Shown here: positions 9,341 to 18,250 of the stretch, in pieces
Layout of the letters: the number at the start of each line of letters is the position of its first letter
Numbering within the stretch: the stretch's first letter is position 1
DNA from: Clostridiales bacterium
GTDB taxonomy: Bacteria > Bacillota > Clostridia > Oscillospirales > Oscillospiraceae
NCBI GenBank assembly: GCA_029268065.1
Contig: JAJUHC010000006.1
Coordinates: 28,766-92,765, forward strand
Direction of reading: 5' to 3'
Length of the DNA: 64,000 bases
The notes under the pieces: model-generated
Told to the model about the DNA's origin: nothing
Database searches by the model: none
Seen by the model: only the letters and a program-made list of their open reading frames with translations
Made by a program: the position numbers and the translations under genes

Positions 9341-11389
9341 CTAAGAGCGGAGCTTTTTGAGTATTCTCGAGGAATTCAAATCGGTCCTCCTGTTGCTGTG
9401 AACGGTTATCTCAATGTTATTGTCACTTTCCGATATCGAAATCAGACCCAGCTCCGAAAAAATTCTGAGGCAGGAATAAATTTTTGCCGGCGGGGTAGAC
9501 GGGGTCATGGCGCCTATGCCGTAGAGCACCTCGGGAAGCTCTCCGGAAAAATGCGGAAGAATTTCCGCGAGCCTTTCTATTGTATGCCAAACGTCGACAA
9601 AATTGCGCCTGTCCGGAAGAAGCAGTCTTTTTTCTTCCCTTGAAAGATAATCGCCGAAGCGGCCGATCAGCGCGAGCTCGCCGGAGCGCCTCTCCGCCGT
9701 TTCCGCGGAAGGCCTTACATCCCTCAGTATCAGCTGTATGTATTTGTCGCCGCGAAATTCGTTTATGTGAGGATAGAAGGCGAGATCGGCTCTGTCGCCG
9801 GGCCTGAGTCCGATGTCGTAAAGCTTCTTTGCGAAAAAAATGCAGTCGAGCTGGACGCCGTCCTTGGAAACCCGCAATTTCAGATGCCTCTCGTCGCCTA
9901 TGGGAGTAATCTGGTCTATTGCCGCCCCGTATATGCAGAAAACAGGGTGGGGGTTGCAGTTGCCCCAGGGCTCGAGCTCCAGAAGATCTTCGATGTTTTT
10001 AAGCGTGAAGAGTTTTGCGTCCTCTATGACAAAGTTGATATCCAAAGGCGGCACTGCTTTGCAATCCGCGTTCATAGAATAGTATTCGCAGAAGGAGCGC
10101 CTGAAGTCGTCGAATTTGTCGCGCTTTACCGTAAGCCCCGCCGCAAGCGTATGCCCTCCGAAGCATTCCAGATGCTCCTTGGACGCTTCAAGCGCGGAGT
10201 AGAGGTTGAAGTTGCCGAAGCTCCTGCAGGAGCCGTGACCATCTTCGCCGTCGAAACAGACAATTATCGTCGGCACATAGTACCTTTCGCTCATGCGGGA
10301 GGCCACAATTCCGGCGACGCCCTGATGCCAGGAATCCGAGCCGAGAACTATCGGCTTTTTTACAGGGAACTCAGTGAGCATCGAGATAGCCTCGGCAAGT
10401 ATCGCGGCTTCGATGCTTTGCCTTTCCCGATTGAGGTCGCAGAGCACCTGAGCTATTTCGTTTGAGTCGACCCGTCCCTTGGACGAAAGCAGGGAAAACG
10501 CGGTTCGCGCCTGTCCCATGCGCCCGGCGGCGTTCAGCCTCGGAGATATCGTATAGCCGATTTTGTCTGCGGCTATTTTATTTATGTTTTCTCCCGCCGC
10601 CTCGATAAGGCTTGCAAGCCCCTGCCGCCTGCCGCTTCGCACTATCTCCATGCCGCGGCGTATAAGAAAACGGTTTTCGCCCAGAACGGGCATTACGTCG
10701 GCGAGCGTTCCCAGGGCGACGAGGTCGCCGTATGCGTCGAGAAGCTCCTTGTACTTTTCCTTGCCTTGCATTGCGCACAGCAGCTTGAAGGCGACGCCGA
10801 CCCCGGCGAGAAACGGAAAAGGGTATTCGCCGTCCTTTCTCTTGGGGTCTATGACAGCAACGGCCTTCGGAAGCTCGTCCATACATTCGTGGTGGTCAGT
10901 AACGATAACGTCGACGCCGAGCTCGACCGCTATATCCAGCTCCTTAAACGCGGTAATTCCGCAGTCTACGGTGATTATGAGGGTTGCGCCTTTGCTCGCG
11001 AGCTCCCTTATCGCGTTTTCGTTTATGCCGTAGCCCTCGTCTATCCGGTCGGGGATATGAATCAGGCAGGATAGTCCTTTTTCCGTAAGATACTCGTATA
11101 TGAGGCAGGTCGCGGTAACTCCGTCAACATCATAGTCGCCGTAAACGGCGACCTGCTCCCTTTTTTCGATGGCGGCATTAATTCTGCTTACGGCCTTTTC
11201 CATATCCTTCAGAAGGAAAGGGTCCAAAAAGGAGTCGTATCCGCAGTTCAGAAATTCTCTGGCCAGTTCGGGCGTCGTAAATCCCTTGGAGCACAGAACT
11301 CCCGCAAGCAGGGGTGAGTACCCTTCTCTTATGAGGTTTTCGACATCCTCCTTCCTGCAACCGAGAACGTTCCAATTCCTAACAGACAT
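9341..11389 (-). CDS. recJ: Single-stranded-DNA-specific exonuclease RecJ
   Basis: A DHH-family 5'-3' exonuclease used in recombination and repair. The metal motifs are visible: VYGDYDVDG (motif I), DHHE (motif III) and a C-terminal DHHA1-type segment with CFGGHTLAAGL. The C-terminal ~140 residues form a winged-helix-like extension. The start is uncertain: AGAGGAG overlaps the ATG of MRDLS, and the next candidates are TTG and ATG 15-30 bases downstream; I chose ATG 11389 (MSVRNW), the usual RecJ N-terminus. The track's start at 11419 would add ten residues. Confidence 0.92.
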   Translation of the reverse strand: MSVRNWNVLGCRKEDVENLIREGYSPLLAGVLCSKGFTTPELAREFLNCGYDSFLDPFLLKDMEKAVSRINAAIEKREQVAVYGDYDVDGVTATCLIYEYLTEKGLSCLIHIPDRIDEGYGINENAIRELASKGATLIITVDCGITAFKELDIAVELGVDVIVTDHHECMDELPKAVAVIDPKRKDGEYPFPFLAGVGVAFKLLCAMQGKEKYKELLDAYGDLVALGTLADVMPVLGENRFLIRRGMEIVRSGRRQGLASLIEAAGENINKIAADKIGYTISPRLNAAGRMGQARTAFSLLSSKGRVDSNEIAQVLCDLNRERQSIEAAILAEAISMLTEFPVKKPIVLGSDSWHQGVAGIVASRMSERYYVPTIIVCFDGEDGHGSCRSFGNFNLYSALEASKEHLECFGGHTLAAGLTVKRDKFDDFRRSFCEYYSMNADCKAVPPLDINFVIEDAKLFTLKNIEDLLELEPWGNCNPHPVFCIYGAAIDQITPIGDERHLKLRVSKDGVQLDCIFFAKKLYDIGLRPGDRADLAFYPHINEFRGDKYIQLILRDVRPSAETAERRSGELALIGRFGDYLSREEKRLLLPDRRNFVDVWHTIERLAEILPHFSGELPEVLYGIGAMTPSTPPAKIYSCLRIFSELGLISISESDNNIEITVHSNRRTDLNSSRILKKLRS

Positions 11390-11576
11390 CGACAAGTCCC
11401 GCATCTCCTCTAACCGCACAATTCATTAAACGGCCTCAATAAAATCAAAGCGCGCCGTCACCTTTATTCCCTTATTTTATCAAAATAAGCTATGGAATTC
11501 AACAAAATATTCGGCATGGTAAAAGTGCCGCTCCGGAACCGGATACATGACGAAGGACTTCGCGGCATAATGTTTA

Positions 11577-11605
11577 TCGACAACGAGAAAAAGGTATGCT
11601 ATATT
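11577..11605 (+). promoter_or_regulatory. Promoter of the aldo/keto reductase gene
   Basis: TCGACA (11577-11582), 17-base spacer, TATATT (11600-11605) with an extended TGC before it. It lies 55 bases upstream of the coding start. Confidence 0.5.
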
Positions 11606-11660
11606 ATACATAATTAATTAAGTATGGCGGATCAGCACGTTGCGAAAGGATTGAGAACAT

Positions 11661-12767
11661 ATGAAAAAGCTTGGTTTTGGTTTGATGAGGCTGCCCAAAC
11701 TTCCCGGAGGCGGAGAGAAGGACGTAGACAAGGCGCAAGTCGCGGAAATGATCGATTATTTTATGGGCCGCGGGTTTTCCTATTTCGACACGGCTTTCGT
11801 GTATCACAGCGGTGAAAGCGAAAAGATTGCGGGGGAGCTGCTGGTGGAGCGTTATCCGCGCGACAAGTTCCAGCTTGCCACCAAGCTGCCGGTCATGGAA
11901 ATGAAAAGCGGCGGCGACTGCGAAAGGATTTTCAGCACCCAGCTTGAGCGCACGAAGGCCAAATATTTTGATAACTACCTGATCCACGGCATAAACAGGG
12001 GGATAGCCGATAAAATTGACGAGTTCGGGGTCTGGGACTACCTGAACAAGCAAAAGGAGAAGGGACTTATCCGGCATCTGGGCTTTTCCTTCCACTCGAC
12101 GGCGGATCATCTGGAGCAGATATTTAAGGCGCATCCCGAAGCCGAGTTCGTTCAGATACAGCTCAACTACGCGGACTGGGAAAGCTCTGAGGTTCAGTCG
12201 CGTCTTTGCTACGAGGTTGCGGAAAAATTTGGCAAAAGAGTGCTTGTTATGGAGCCGGTCAGGGGCGGAGCGCTTGCCGCCATGCCTCCGGAGGTCAGGG
12301 ACATTTTCTTCCGCGCCGCACCGGAAAGGAATCTTGCTTCCTGGGCGCTGCGTTTTGCGGGTTCCTTCCCTCTGGTCGACGTCGTGCTGTCCGGAATGTC
12401 CGAAATGAGCCACATGATTCAAAATACCGAGACCTTCGACAATTTTGAACCGCTCACGAAGGCTGAGCTGGGGGTCATTGCGGAAGCTCTCGAAATGCTG
12501 TCAAAAATGCCGACGGTGCCCTGCACCGCCTGCAAGTACTGTGTGGACAGCTGCCCGGAGAGGATAAATATTCCCGGAATTATAAAGCTTTATAACGACT
12601 ACCACATTTACAGGAATCTTGAAGCGAATAAACGTCGTTATGATATGGTAACGGCGCGCGGCGGCAAGGCGTCCTCCTGCGTAAAGTGCGGCGAGTGCGA
12701 GAGACATTGTCCCCAGAATATCCACATAAGGGATACGCTTGAGCTCGCAGCAAAGGATTTCGAGTGA
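11661..12767 (+). CDS. Aldo/keto reductase with C-terminal 4Fe-4S ferredoxin domain
   Basis: 368 residues. Residues 1-270 form an NADPH-dependent aldo/keto reductase TIM barrel (LGFGLMRLP, then FDTAFVYHSGESE carrying the catalytic Asp/Tyr pair). The last ~90 residues hold two cysteine clusters, CTACKYCVDSCP and CVKCGECERHCP, which should bind two 4Fe-4S clusters. This architecture is common in anaerobes; the carbonyl substrate is unknown. It is a monocistronic gene with its own promoter, and it converges on lepA. Confidence 0.88.
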   Translation: MKKLGFGLMRLPKLPGGGEKDVDKAQVAEMIDYFMGRGFSYFDTAFVYHSGESEKIAGELLVERYPRDKFQLATKLPVMEMKSGGDCERIFSTQLERTKAKYFDNYLIHGINRGIADKIDEFGVWDYLNKQKEKGLIRHLGFSFHSTADHLEQIFKAHPEAEFVQIQLNYADWESSEVQSRLCYEVAEKFGKRVLVMEPVRGGALAAMPPEVRDIFFRAAPERNLASWALRFAGSFPLVDVVLSGMSEMSHMIQNTETFDNFEPLTKAELGVIAEALEMLSKMPTVPCTACKYCVDSCPERINIPGIIKLYNDYHIYRNLEANKRRYDMVTARGGKASSCVKCGECERHCPQNIHIRDTLELAAKDFE

Positions 12768-12776
12768 TTCAAGCTC

Positions 12777-12811
12777 AAGAGGCTCCGCAAAAACGAACTG
12801 CGGAGCCTCTT
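12777..12811. terminator. Bidirectional terminator between aldo/keto reductase and lepA
   Basis: Perfect 13-bp stem AAGAGGCTCCGCA / TGCGGAGCCTCTT with a 9-base loop, placed between two converging stop codons. Confidence 0.85.
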
Positions 12812-12813
12812 AG

Positions 12814-14619
12814 TTATTCGTCAAGCTTCAAAACGGCCATGAAGGCTTCCTGCGGAACGGTTACCGAGCCGAGGTTCCTCATGCGCTTTTTGCCTTCCTT
12901 CTGCTTTTCAAGGAGCTTCTTCTTTCTGGTTATGTCGCCGCCGTAGCACTTTGCAAGCACGTCCTTGCGCATTGCCTTTATGGTCTCGCGGGCGATTATC
13001 TTGCCGCCGACGGCGGCCTGTACGGGGACCTCGAAAAGCTGCCTCGGAATGCTTTCCTTGAGCTTTTCGGCTATCCTGCGGCCCCTGGGATAGGCCTTAT
13101 CCTTGTGGACGATGAAGGAAAGGGCGTCCACGATTTCGCCGTTCAGCAGAATGTCCAGCTTTACGAGATCGGACTCGCGGTAACCCGCCAGCTCATAATC
13201 CAGAGAAGCGTAGCCGCGGCTGCGCGATTTGAGCGCGTCAAAAAAGTCATATATTATTTCGTTAAGGGGAAGGGCGTATCGAAGCTCCACGCGGTCCTTG
13301 TCAATATAGACCATTTCCTTATATTCCCCGCGCCTGTCCTGGCAGAGCTCCATGATGTTGCCCACGTATTCCGTGGGACACATTATACCCGCGTTGACAA
13401 AAGGCTCCTCGGCGGCGGCAATGACTGCAGGATCCGGATAATTGAGCGGGTTGTCTATCATGACCACATCGCCGTCCGTCTTTGTAATCCTGTAAATGAC
13501 GCTCGGAGCCGTGGTTATGAGGTCGAGGGAATATTCGCGCTCCAGACGCTCCTGAACTATCTCCATATGGAGCAGGCCGAGAAAGCCGCAGCGGAAGCCG
13601 AAGCCCAGGGCTGCGGAGGATTCCGGCTCGAACGAGAGTGCGGCGTCGTTTAGCTTAAGCTTTGAAAGAGCGTCGCGGAGATCAGGGTACTTGGCTCCGT
13701 CGGTAGTGTATATTCCGGAAAACACCATGGGGTGGGCCGGCCTGTATCCCGGCAGGGCCTCAGAGCAGGGCCTTGCGGCCTCGGTGACCGTATCTCCCAC
13801 CTGCGTGTCGGTGACGTTCTTGATGCTGGCGGTAAAGTAGCCGACGTCGCCCGCCTTGAGGCTTTCGCAGGGCTCCAGCCTTGTCGGACGCAGGTGCCCG
13901 AGCTCGACCACCTTGTAGACCGCGCCGGAAGCCATCATTTTTATTTCGGCGTCCCTGCGTATTTCGCCGTCGATGACGCGGATATATACTATAACGCCGC
14001 GGAAGCTGTCGTACTGGCTGTCGAATATGAGCGCGCGGAGAGGGTCGCCGGAGTCGCCTTTCGGCGGAGGAATAAGTTTTACAATGCTTTCGAGAACGTT
14101 TTCAATGCCGATTCCGAGCTTTGCAGAAATCTCCGGGGCGTCCATGGCCGGGATGCCTATGACGTCCTCTATCTCGGCCTTCACCTTCTGCGGATCTGCG
14201 CCCTGAAGATCGATTTTATTGATGACCGGCAGGATCTCAAGGTTATGGTCAAGCGCGAGATAGGTGTTGGCCAGGGTCTGAGCCTCTATGCCCTGCCTCG
14301 CGTCCACGACCAGCACGGCGCCCTCGCAGGCTGCGAGGCTCCGCGAAACCTCGTAATTGAAGTCAACGTGTCCAGGCGTGTCTATAAGGTTTAGGGTATA
14401 GGTTTCGCCGTCCTCGGCCTTATACTTCAGGCCTACCGCGCGGGCCTTGATGGTTATGCCGCGCTCACGCTCCAAATCCATGTTGTCCAGTATCTGGTTT
14501 TCCATTTCACGCGGGTCAACCGCGCCGCACTTCTCCAGGAGGCGGTCGGCAAGGGTCGATTTTCCGTGATCTATGTGGGCGATTATAGAAAAGTTTCTTA
14601 TCTTGGCCTGTTCAGTCAA
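12814..14619 (-). CDS. lepA: Elongation factor 4 (LepA)
   Basis: A translational GTPase that back-translocates stalled ribosomes. The G motifs are [17 protein letters not shown] and NKIDLQGAD. The C-terminal LepA domain ([23 protein letters not shown]) is diagnostic. The track begins at GTG 14628, which overlaps the AGAGG ribosome site. TTG 14619, eight bases downstream of AGAGG, yields the usual N-terminus [12 protein letters not shown], so it is preferred (601 residues). It lies downstream of an XRE regulator, 18 bases away. Confidence 0.95.
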   Translation of the reverse strand: MTEQAKIRNFSIIAHIDHGKSTLADRLLEKCGAVDPREMENQILDNMDLERERGITIKARAVGLKYKAEDGETYTLNLIDTPGHVDFNYEVSRSLAACEGAVLVVDARQGIEAQTLANTYLALDHNLEILPVINKIDLQGADPQKVKAEIEDVIGIPAMDAPEISAKLGIGIENVLESIVKLIPPPKGDSGDPLRALIFDSQYDSFRGVIVYIRVIDGEIRRDAEIKMMASGAVYKVVELGHLRPTRLEPCESLKAGDVGYFTASIKNVTDTQVGDTVTEAARPCSEALPGYRPAHPMVFSGIYTTDGAKYPDLRDALSKLKLNDAALSFEPESSAALGFGFRCGFLGLLHMEIVQERLEREYSLDLITTAPSVIYRITKTDGDVVMIDNPLNYPDPAVIAAAEEPFVNAGIMCPTEYVGNIMELCQDRRGEYKEMVYIDKDRVELRYALPLNEIIYDFFDALKSRSRGYASLDYELAGYRESDLVKLDILLNGEIVDALSFIVHKDKAYPRGRRIAEKLKESIPRQLFEVPVQAAVGGKIIARETIKAMRKDVLAKCYGGDITRKKKLLEKQKEGKKRMRNLGSVTVPQEAFMAVLKLDE

Positions 14620-14637
14620 GAGTTTCACCTCTTAATA

Positions 14638-15270
14638 TTACTTTTTGTCCGCTTTTGAGGTTCCGAGCCGCTCCTCGGTTCTGGAAATCATCGACTCAAA
14701 AGATTTATAGCTGCTTTTTGAAATGCTGTTGTGCACAAGCTCCGGAGTGATCTTAATGTTCTTCCTTGCAAGCTCCTCGGATATTTCGAGGCAAAGCAGC
14801 CTCATGTCAATTTCGCTGAGAGCCTCCGCTCTTTTTATATTAGGGGAAAGCAGCCCGGAGTCGGGGCCGAATATTCCGCACAAAAGCCTGTATCCCGAAG
14901 AGGCTATGTAATTCAGCGCCGCTTCCGCGACCGTATCGCCGCAATTTGAAACAATCCTGAATATCGTCGCTGCCAGTATGATAGCCTCCTGCTTCATCCT
15001 GTCAAGTGCCGGAGCGTTTTCACCATCGGTTCCGGCCATGCTTTTAGAGAGGACCGTTTCGCGTATGTTGGTTCTTCCCAGTACATAATCTGCGGAAACC
15101 CCGTAATAATCGCATACACGGACCAAAAAGTCGAGGCCGGGCTCGCGGATGCCGTTCTCATAGTGTGACAAAAGCGCCTGCGAAATCTTCAGCTCGGAAG
15201 CGGCCTTCCGCTGGTTCAAACCGCGCTCCTTTCGTAATTTGGAAATGTTTGACGAAAATGGTGTCTCCAT
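14638..15270 (-). CDS. XRE-family helix-turn-helix regulator
   Basis: 210 residues. The N-terminal 65 residues form a Cro/CI-type HTH (LNQRKAASELKISQALLSHYENG, then YYGVSADYVLGR). The remaining ~140 residues are mostly helical and not recognised. ATG 15270 follows CGGAGG. It is the first gene of the unit with lepA and has a strong promoter. Target genes are unknown; it may be autoregulated or act on an unlinked locus. Confidence 0.75.
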   Translation of the reverse strand: METPFSSNISKLRKERGLNQRKAASELKISQALLSHYENGIREPGLDFLVRVCDYYGVSADYVLGRTNIRETVLSKSMAGTDGENAPALDRMKQEAIILAATIFRIVSNCGDTVAEAALNYIASSGYRLLCGIFGPDSGLLSPNIKRAEALSEIDMRLLCLEISEELARKNIKITPELVHNSISKSSYKSFESMISRTEERLGTSKADKK

Positions 15271-15310
15271 GGCGGTACCTCCGAAAGCTATTGCTGATTA
15301 CAGCCAGTAT

Positions 15311-15339
15311 ATTATATAAGTAAGGGGTAACTTTGTAAA
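15311..15339 (-). promoter_or_regulatory. Promoter of XRE regulator-lepA
   Basis: Read on the minus strand: TTTACA (15339-15334), 17-base spacer, TATAAT (15316-15311). Confidence 0.7.
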
Positions 15340-15440
15340 CATATATTGATAAAAGAAATAAAATTTTTGCGATGCACTTGAACTTTTGCCGATATGGTGG
15401 TAGAGTTTTCTGTGCAGTAAAGATTATTACGGAGGATAAA

Positions 15441-16019
15441 ATGAAACAGCTTCAAGTAACGATAGAAGGCTCCGGACGCCATGTGCATTTGACAAAAGAG
15501 TGCCTCGAAACGCTTTTCGGCGCGGGTTTTGAGCTTGAGCCCAAAAAATTTCTTTCCCAGCCCGGAGAATTCGCAAGCAATTCAAAGGTGGACGTAGTGG
15601 GGCCGAAGGGCACGATCAAGGGCGTTTCCATTCTGGGACCCTGCCGCGCGTTTACGCAGGTGGAGCTTTCGTTTACCGACGCGCGGATACTCGGAATCAA
15701 CCCGCCTATCCGCCAGAGCGGGAATATTGCCGGCAGCGCGCCCGTAACGCTTATAGGTCCGGCCGGCAAGGCTGAGCTTAGCGAGGGCGCGATAGTAGCC
15801 AAGCGGCATCTGCACATTTCAAAGGCGGACGCCGAGGAGTATGGAATAAAAAATGACGAGATAGTCCAAATAAAGGTTGGGGGAGAGCGCGGCCTGATCT
15901 TTGACGAGGTGGTCGCAAGGGTCAGCGAAAAGTTCGAGACCGCCGTGCATCTGGATTACGATGAAATAAACGCCGCGGCGCTTTTCGGCGACAATGCCGT
16001 CGGCACGGTGCTCAGATAA
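15441..16019 (+). CDS. pduL: Phosphate acyltransferase, PduL type
   Basis: A 192-residue PduL-family enzyme that converts acyl-CoA plus phosphate to acyl phosphate and CoA, feeding acetate or propionate kinase. Both zinc-site histidine clusters are present (GRHVHLT near the N-terminus and KRHLHIS near residue 128), and the tandem beta-barrel pattern is intact. Translation begins at ATG 15441 after GGAGG, so there is no N-terminal encapsulation peptide. No microcompartment shell genes are nearby, so it probably acts as the cytosolic phosphotransacetylase. Confidence 0.9.
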   Translation: MKQLQVTIEGSGRHVHLTKECLETLFGAGFELEPKKFLSQPGEFASNSKVDVVGPKGTIKGVSILGPCRAFTQVELSFTDARILGINPPIRQSGNIAGSAPVTLIGPAGKAELSEGAIVAKRHLHISKADAEEYGIKNDEIVQIKVGGERGLIFDEVVARVSEKFETAVHLDYDEINAAALFGDNAVGTVLR

Positions 16020-16033
16020 ATTCGACACGCTCG

Positions 16034-16059
16034 GCGGAGGCGGCAGTTGCCGCCTCCGC
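16034..16059. repeat. Strong hairpin between pduL and the AEC transporter
   Basis: 11-bp stem GCGGAGGCGGC / GCCGCCTCCGC with a 4-base loop, followed by A rather than T on the plus strand, so it is not a classical intrinsic terminator. The preceding TTCGACACGCT matches one arm of the palindromes at 44057 and 49849. Confidence 0.55.
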
Positions 16060-16082
16060 AAAAAAATTCTAGGGGGGCTTTT

Positions 16083-16994
16083 GTGGGCAACGCGGCGACG
16101 AAGATCGTGAGCTATCTGCTGATAATAGCGCTCGGATACCTGCTGAAAAAGGCTCGGCTTTTTCGGACGGAGCATTCCGAGGTGCTTTCCAGGATTATAC
16201 TCAACATCACGCTGCCCTGCGTCATCGTAACCGGCTTCCAGAACGTAGCCTTGTCGGGTGAATTTGCCGCTGTACTTGCAATGGGCTTTGTGTTCAACGC
16301 GGCAATGCTGGGCCTTGGCGCTTTTTTTGCGAAGCGTGCGGGAGAAAAAGACGACAAGGTGATGTACGGGCTCTTTATACCGTCCCAAAACATAGGGATA
16401 TTTGGCGCACCCATCGTGCAGGCCTGCTTTTCGCCGACGGTTTCGGCGTCCATATTCATTTTTGATATTGGCAACGCGGCCATAATGTTTGGGCCGTCTT
16501 TTATAATTGCGTCGGCGGTATCGGACGGCAGGCGCGTAACTCCGCTCTCGGCGATTAAAAAGCTGCTTTCGACTGCGGCCTTTGACGCATATATACTGGT
16601 TATTGCGCTTTCACTTCTGGATTTGAAGCTTCCCGCTCCCGTTTTGTCCCTGGCGAATATCTGCGGCGCGGGCAACGGGTTTTTAGCCATGCTGTTTTTC
16701 GGCATAATGCTTGAGCCGAGGTTTGACGATTCCGACAGACGGATGATTTCTAAAATTCTGCTTGTTCGCCTGGCTGCCGGCGCCGCCGCGGCTATTTTTG
16801 TGTGGACCTTGCACCCAATACAGCCCGAGCTTAAAATCGGGGTTACGCTCTGCCTTTCAATGCCGATAGCGACGGCATCGGCCGCCTATGCCTCGGGCTT
16901 GAATTGCAAAAAGGAGAGAATATCGGGGGTGTCGGCCCTCAGCCTGTTTATAAGCGCGGGGCTGGCGCTTCTGCTCGCCGTATTATTTTCATAA
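16083..16994 (+). CDS. AEC-family (auxin efflux carrier-like) transporter
   Basis: A roughly 304-residue integral membrane protein with about ten hydrophobic helices in two halves, typical of AEC permeases, which export or import small organic acids (malate, malonate, lactate) or amino acids in bacteria. The ILNITLPCVIVTGF segment in helix 2 and the repeated ITLCLSMPIATA in the second half are typical. The track start at 16047 lies in the hairpin; GTG 16083 follows AGGGGGG. The substrate is unknown. Confidence 0.78.
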   Translation: MGNAATKIVSYLLIIALGYLLKKARLFRTEHSEVLSRIILNITLPCVIVTGFQNVALSGEFAAVLAMGFVFNAAMLGLGAFFAKRAGEKDDKVMYGLFIPSQNIGIFGAPIVQACFSPTVSASIFIFDIGNAAIMFGPSFIIASAVSDGRRVTPLSAIKKLLSTAAFDAYILVIALSLLDLKLPAPVLSLANICGAGNGFLAMLFFGIMLEPRFDDSDRRMISKILLVRLAAGAAAAIFVWTLHPIQPELKIGVTLCLSMPIATASAAYASGLNCKKERISGVSALSLFISAGLALLLAVLFS

Positions 16995-17071
16995 AATAAA
17001 AAACCGGTGCAATTATGCTGATACATATGATACAATGTAATTAATATTATAATGGGAAAGAGGTCGGAAAA

Positions 17072-18163
17072 ATGAATGTTACAGCTTATACGCGTCCGGG
17101 AGACTTCGGGCTTGTTATCTATGCGCTTGAAGCGGAAACGGACATCGCGGGAGAGGTCGGGGCTTCGGATTTTGAGATTACCGGAAATTATGCGGAGCGT
17201 TTCACGGATAAGATTGCGGGAGGCATAAAATCCGTACAGCTTACAGACGGGGTCATAAAGTTTGAGCTGCACGAATTTGTTTATATGAAAAGCAGGTTCG
17301 AGATAAGGGGAAAAGGCCCCGCCGAAGGCTTTTTGGTGTCGAGAGACGATGTCACGGAGGTAAAGACTCAAATTGCGGACGAATTTGAATACTGCGAAGA
17401 GGACGGCATCCTGTACAGGCTTCACGTTCCCGCCACGAAGGAAAAGCGGCCGCTGGTCCTCTTTCTTCACGGCGGCGGCGAGAACGGCTTTGACAACAAG
17501 CTGCAGCTTGTCGGAAGCATCGGCGCTCCGGCGATAGCAAAAAGGTACCCGGACGCCTACGTTATGGCGCCGCAGGCGCCCGCGAGGCCGGGCTTCGACG
17601 GCGGTCCTCCGATGCCGATGTCGAAGCAGACCTTCAGCGCGAACCTTCTTTCCGCCACCGACAATCCATACGGCTGGAACAGGACGAACCTTGCCGCAAT
17701 ATGTAATATAATAAGGCGAATGATTGCGGCCGGCAAGGTGGACGAAAAAAGGGTCTATGTCACGGGGCTTTCAATGGGCGGCGGCGGCACGATAATGTCG
17801 CTTTCCGTCGGCGCCGGGCTTTTCGCCGCTGCGGTACCCATCTGCCCGACAATGACCCCGGATACATACAACGTTCTCCGCGGACTGACGAAGCAGAAGC
17901 TGTGGGTAGCGGCCGCCTTCGTAGATCATACCATCTACCGCCACAAGTATATCGTGGACGCGATACTTCAGCTCCGCGACGCGGGAAACAGGGATGCGAA
18001 GCTCACGCTTTTCGCCCCTGAGGAGCTTGAGGCCTACGGAATGGGAGTCGCCGAGGGCATTTCATATGAAAAGAAGTTTGAGGAATATCACAACTGCGCC
18101 GTTCTGGTTTATCACAACGAGCACGGCATCATGGACTGGATGATGGATCAGACCAAGGACTGA
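17072..18163 (+). CDS. Alpha/beta hydrolase (esterase/peptidase-like)
   Basis: 363 residues: an N-terminal beta-rich domain of ~120 residues, then a hydrolase domain with LFLHGGGENG (oxyanion region) and the nucleophile elbow GLSMGGGG near residue 233. A plausible catalytic His lies in HNEHGIMDW at the C-terminus. The arrangement matches 'predicted peptidase' carboxylesterases related to polysaccharide esterases. No signal peptide is seen, so it should be cytosolic. AGAGGT precedes the ATG. The substrate is unknown. Confidence 0.78.
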   Translation: MNVTAYTRPGDFGLVIYALEAETDIAGEVGASDFEITGNYAERFTDKIAGGIKSVQLTDGVIKFELHEFVYMKSRFEIRGKGPAEGFLVSRDDVTEVKTQIADEFEYCEEDGILYRLHVPATKEKRPLVLFLHGGGENGFDNKLQLVGSIGAPAIAKRYPDAYVMAPQAPARPGFDGGPPMPMSKQTFSANLLSATDNPYGWNRTNLAAICNIIRRMIAAGKVDEKRVYVTGLSMGGGGTIMSLSVGAGLFAAAVPICPTMTPDTYNVLRGLTKQKLWVAAAFVDHTIYRHKYIVDAILQLRDAGNRDAKLTLFAPEELEAYGMGVAEGISYEKKFEEYHNCAVLVYHNEHGIMDWMMDQTKD

Positions 18164-18193
18164 TATATAACTGCGGAAGGGCGTAAATACAAC

Positions 18194-18246
18194 GTGGGCT
18201 GTCTCGAAATGGAGGTTCGAGGCAGCCCACTGAGCTTTGTTTTTTG
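18194..18246. terminator. Terminator between esterase and NCS2 permease
   Basis: Long stem GTGGGCTGtCTCGAA / TTCGAGgCAGCCCAC with a 7-base loop, then a TTTGTTTTTT tract on the plus strand. Confidence 0.8.
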
Positions 18247-18250
18247 AGCG

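Noticed and set aside
11492-11617. 41-codon plus ORF (MEFNKIFGMVKV...) between recJ and the aldo/keto reductase
   Set aside because: No ribosome site, and it overlaps the promoter of the next gene; possibly chance or a gene remnant.
15441-16019. Microcompartment locus suggested by pduL
   Set aside because: No shell protein or other Pdu gene in the window, and no encapsulation peptide.
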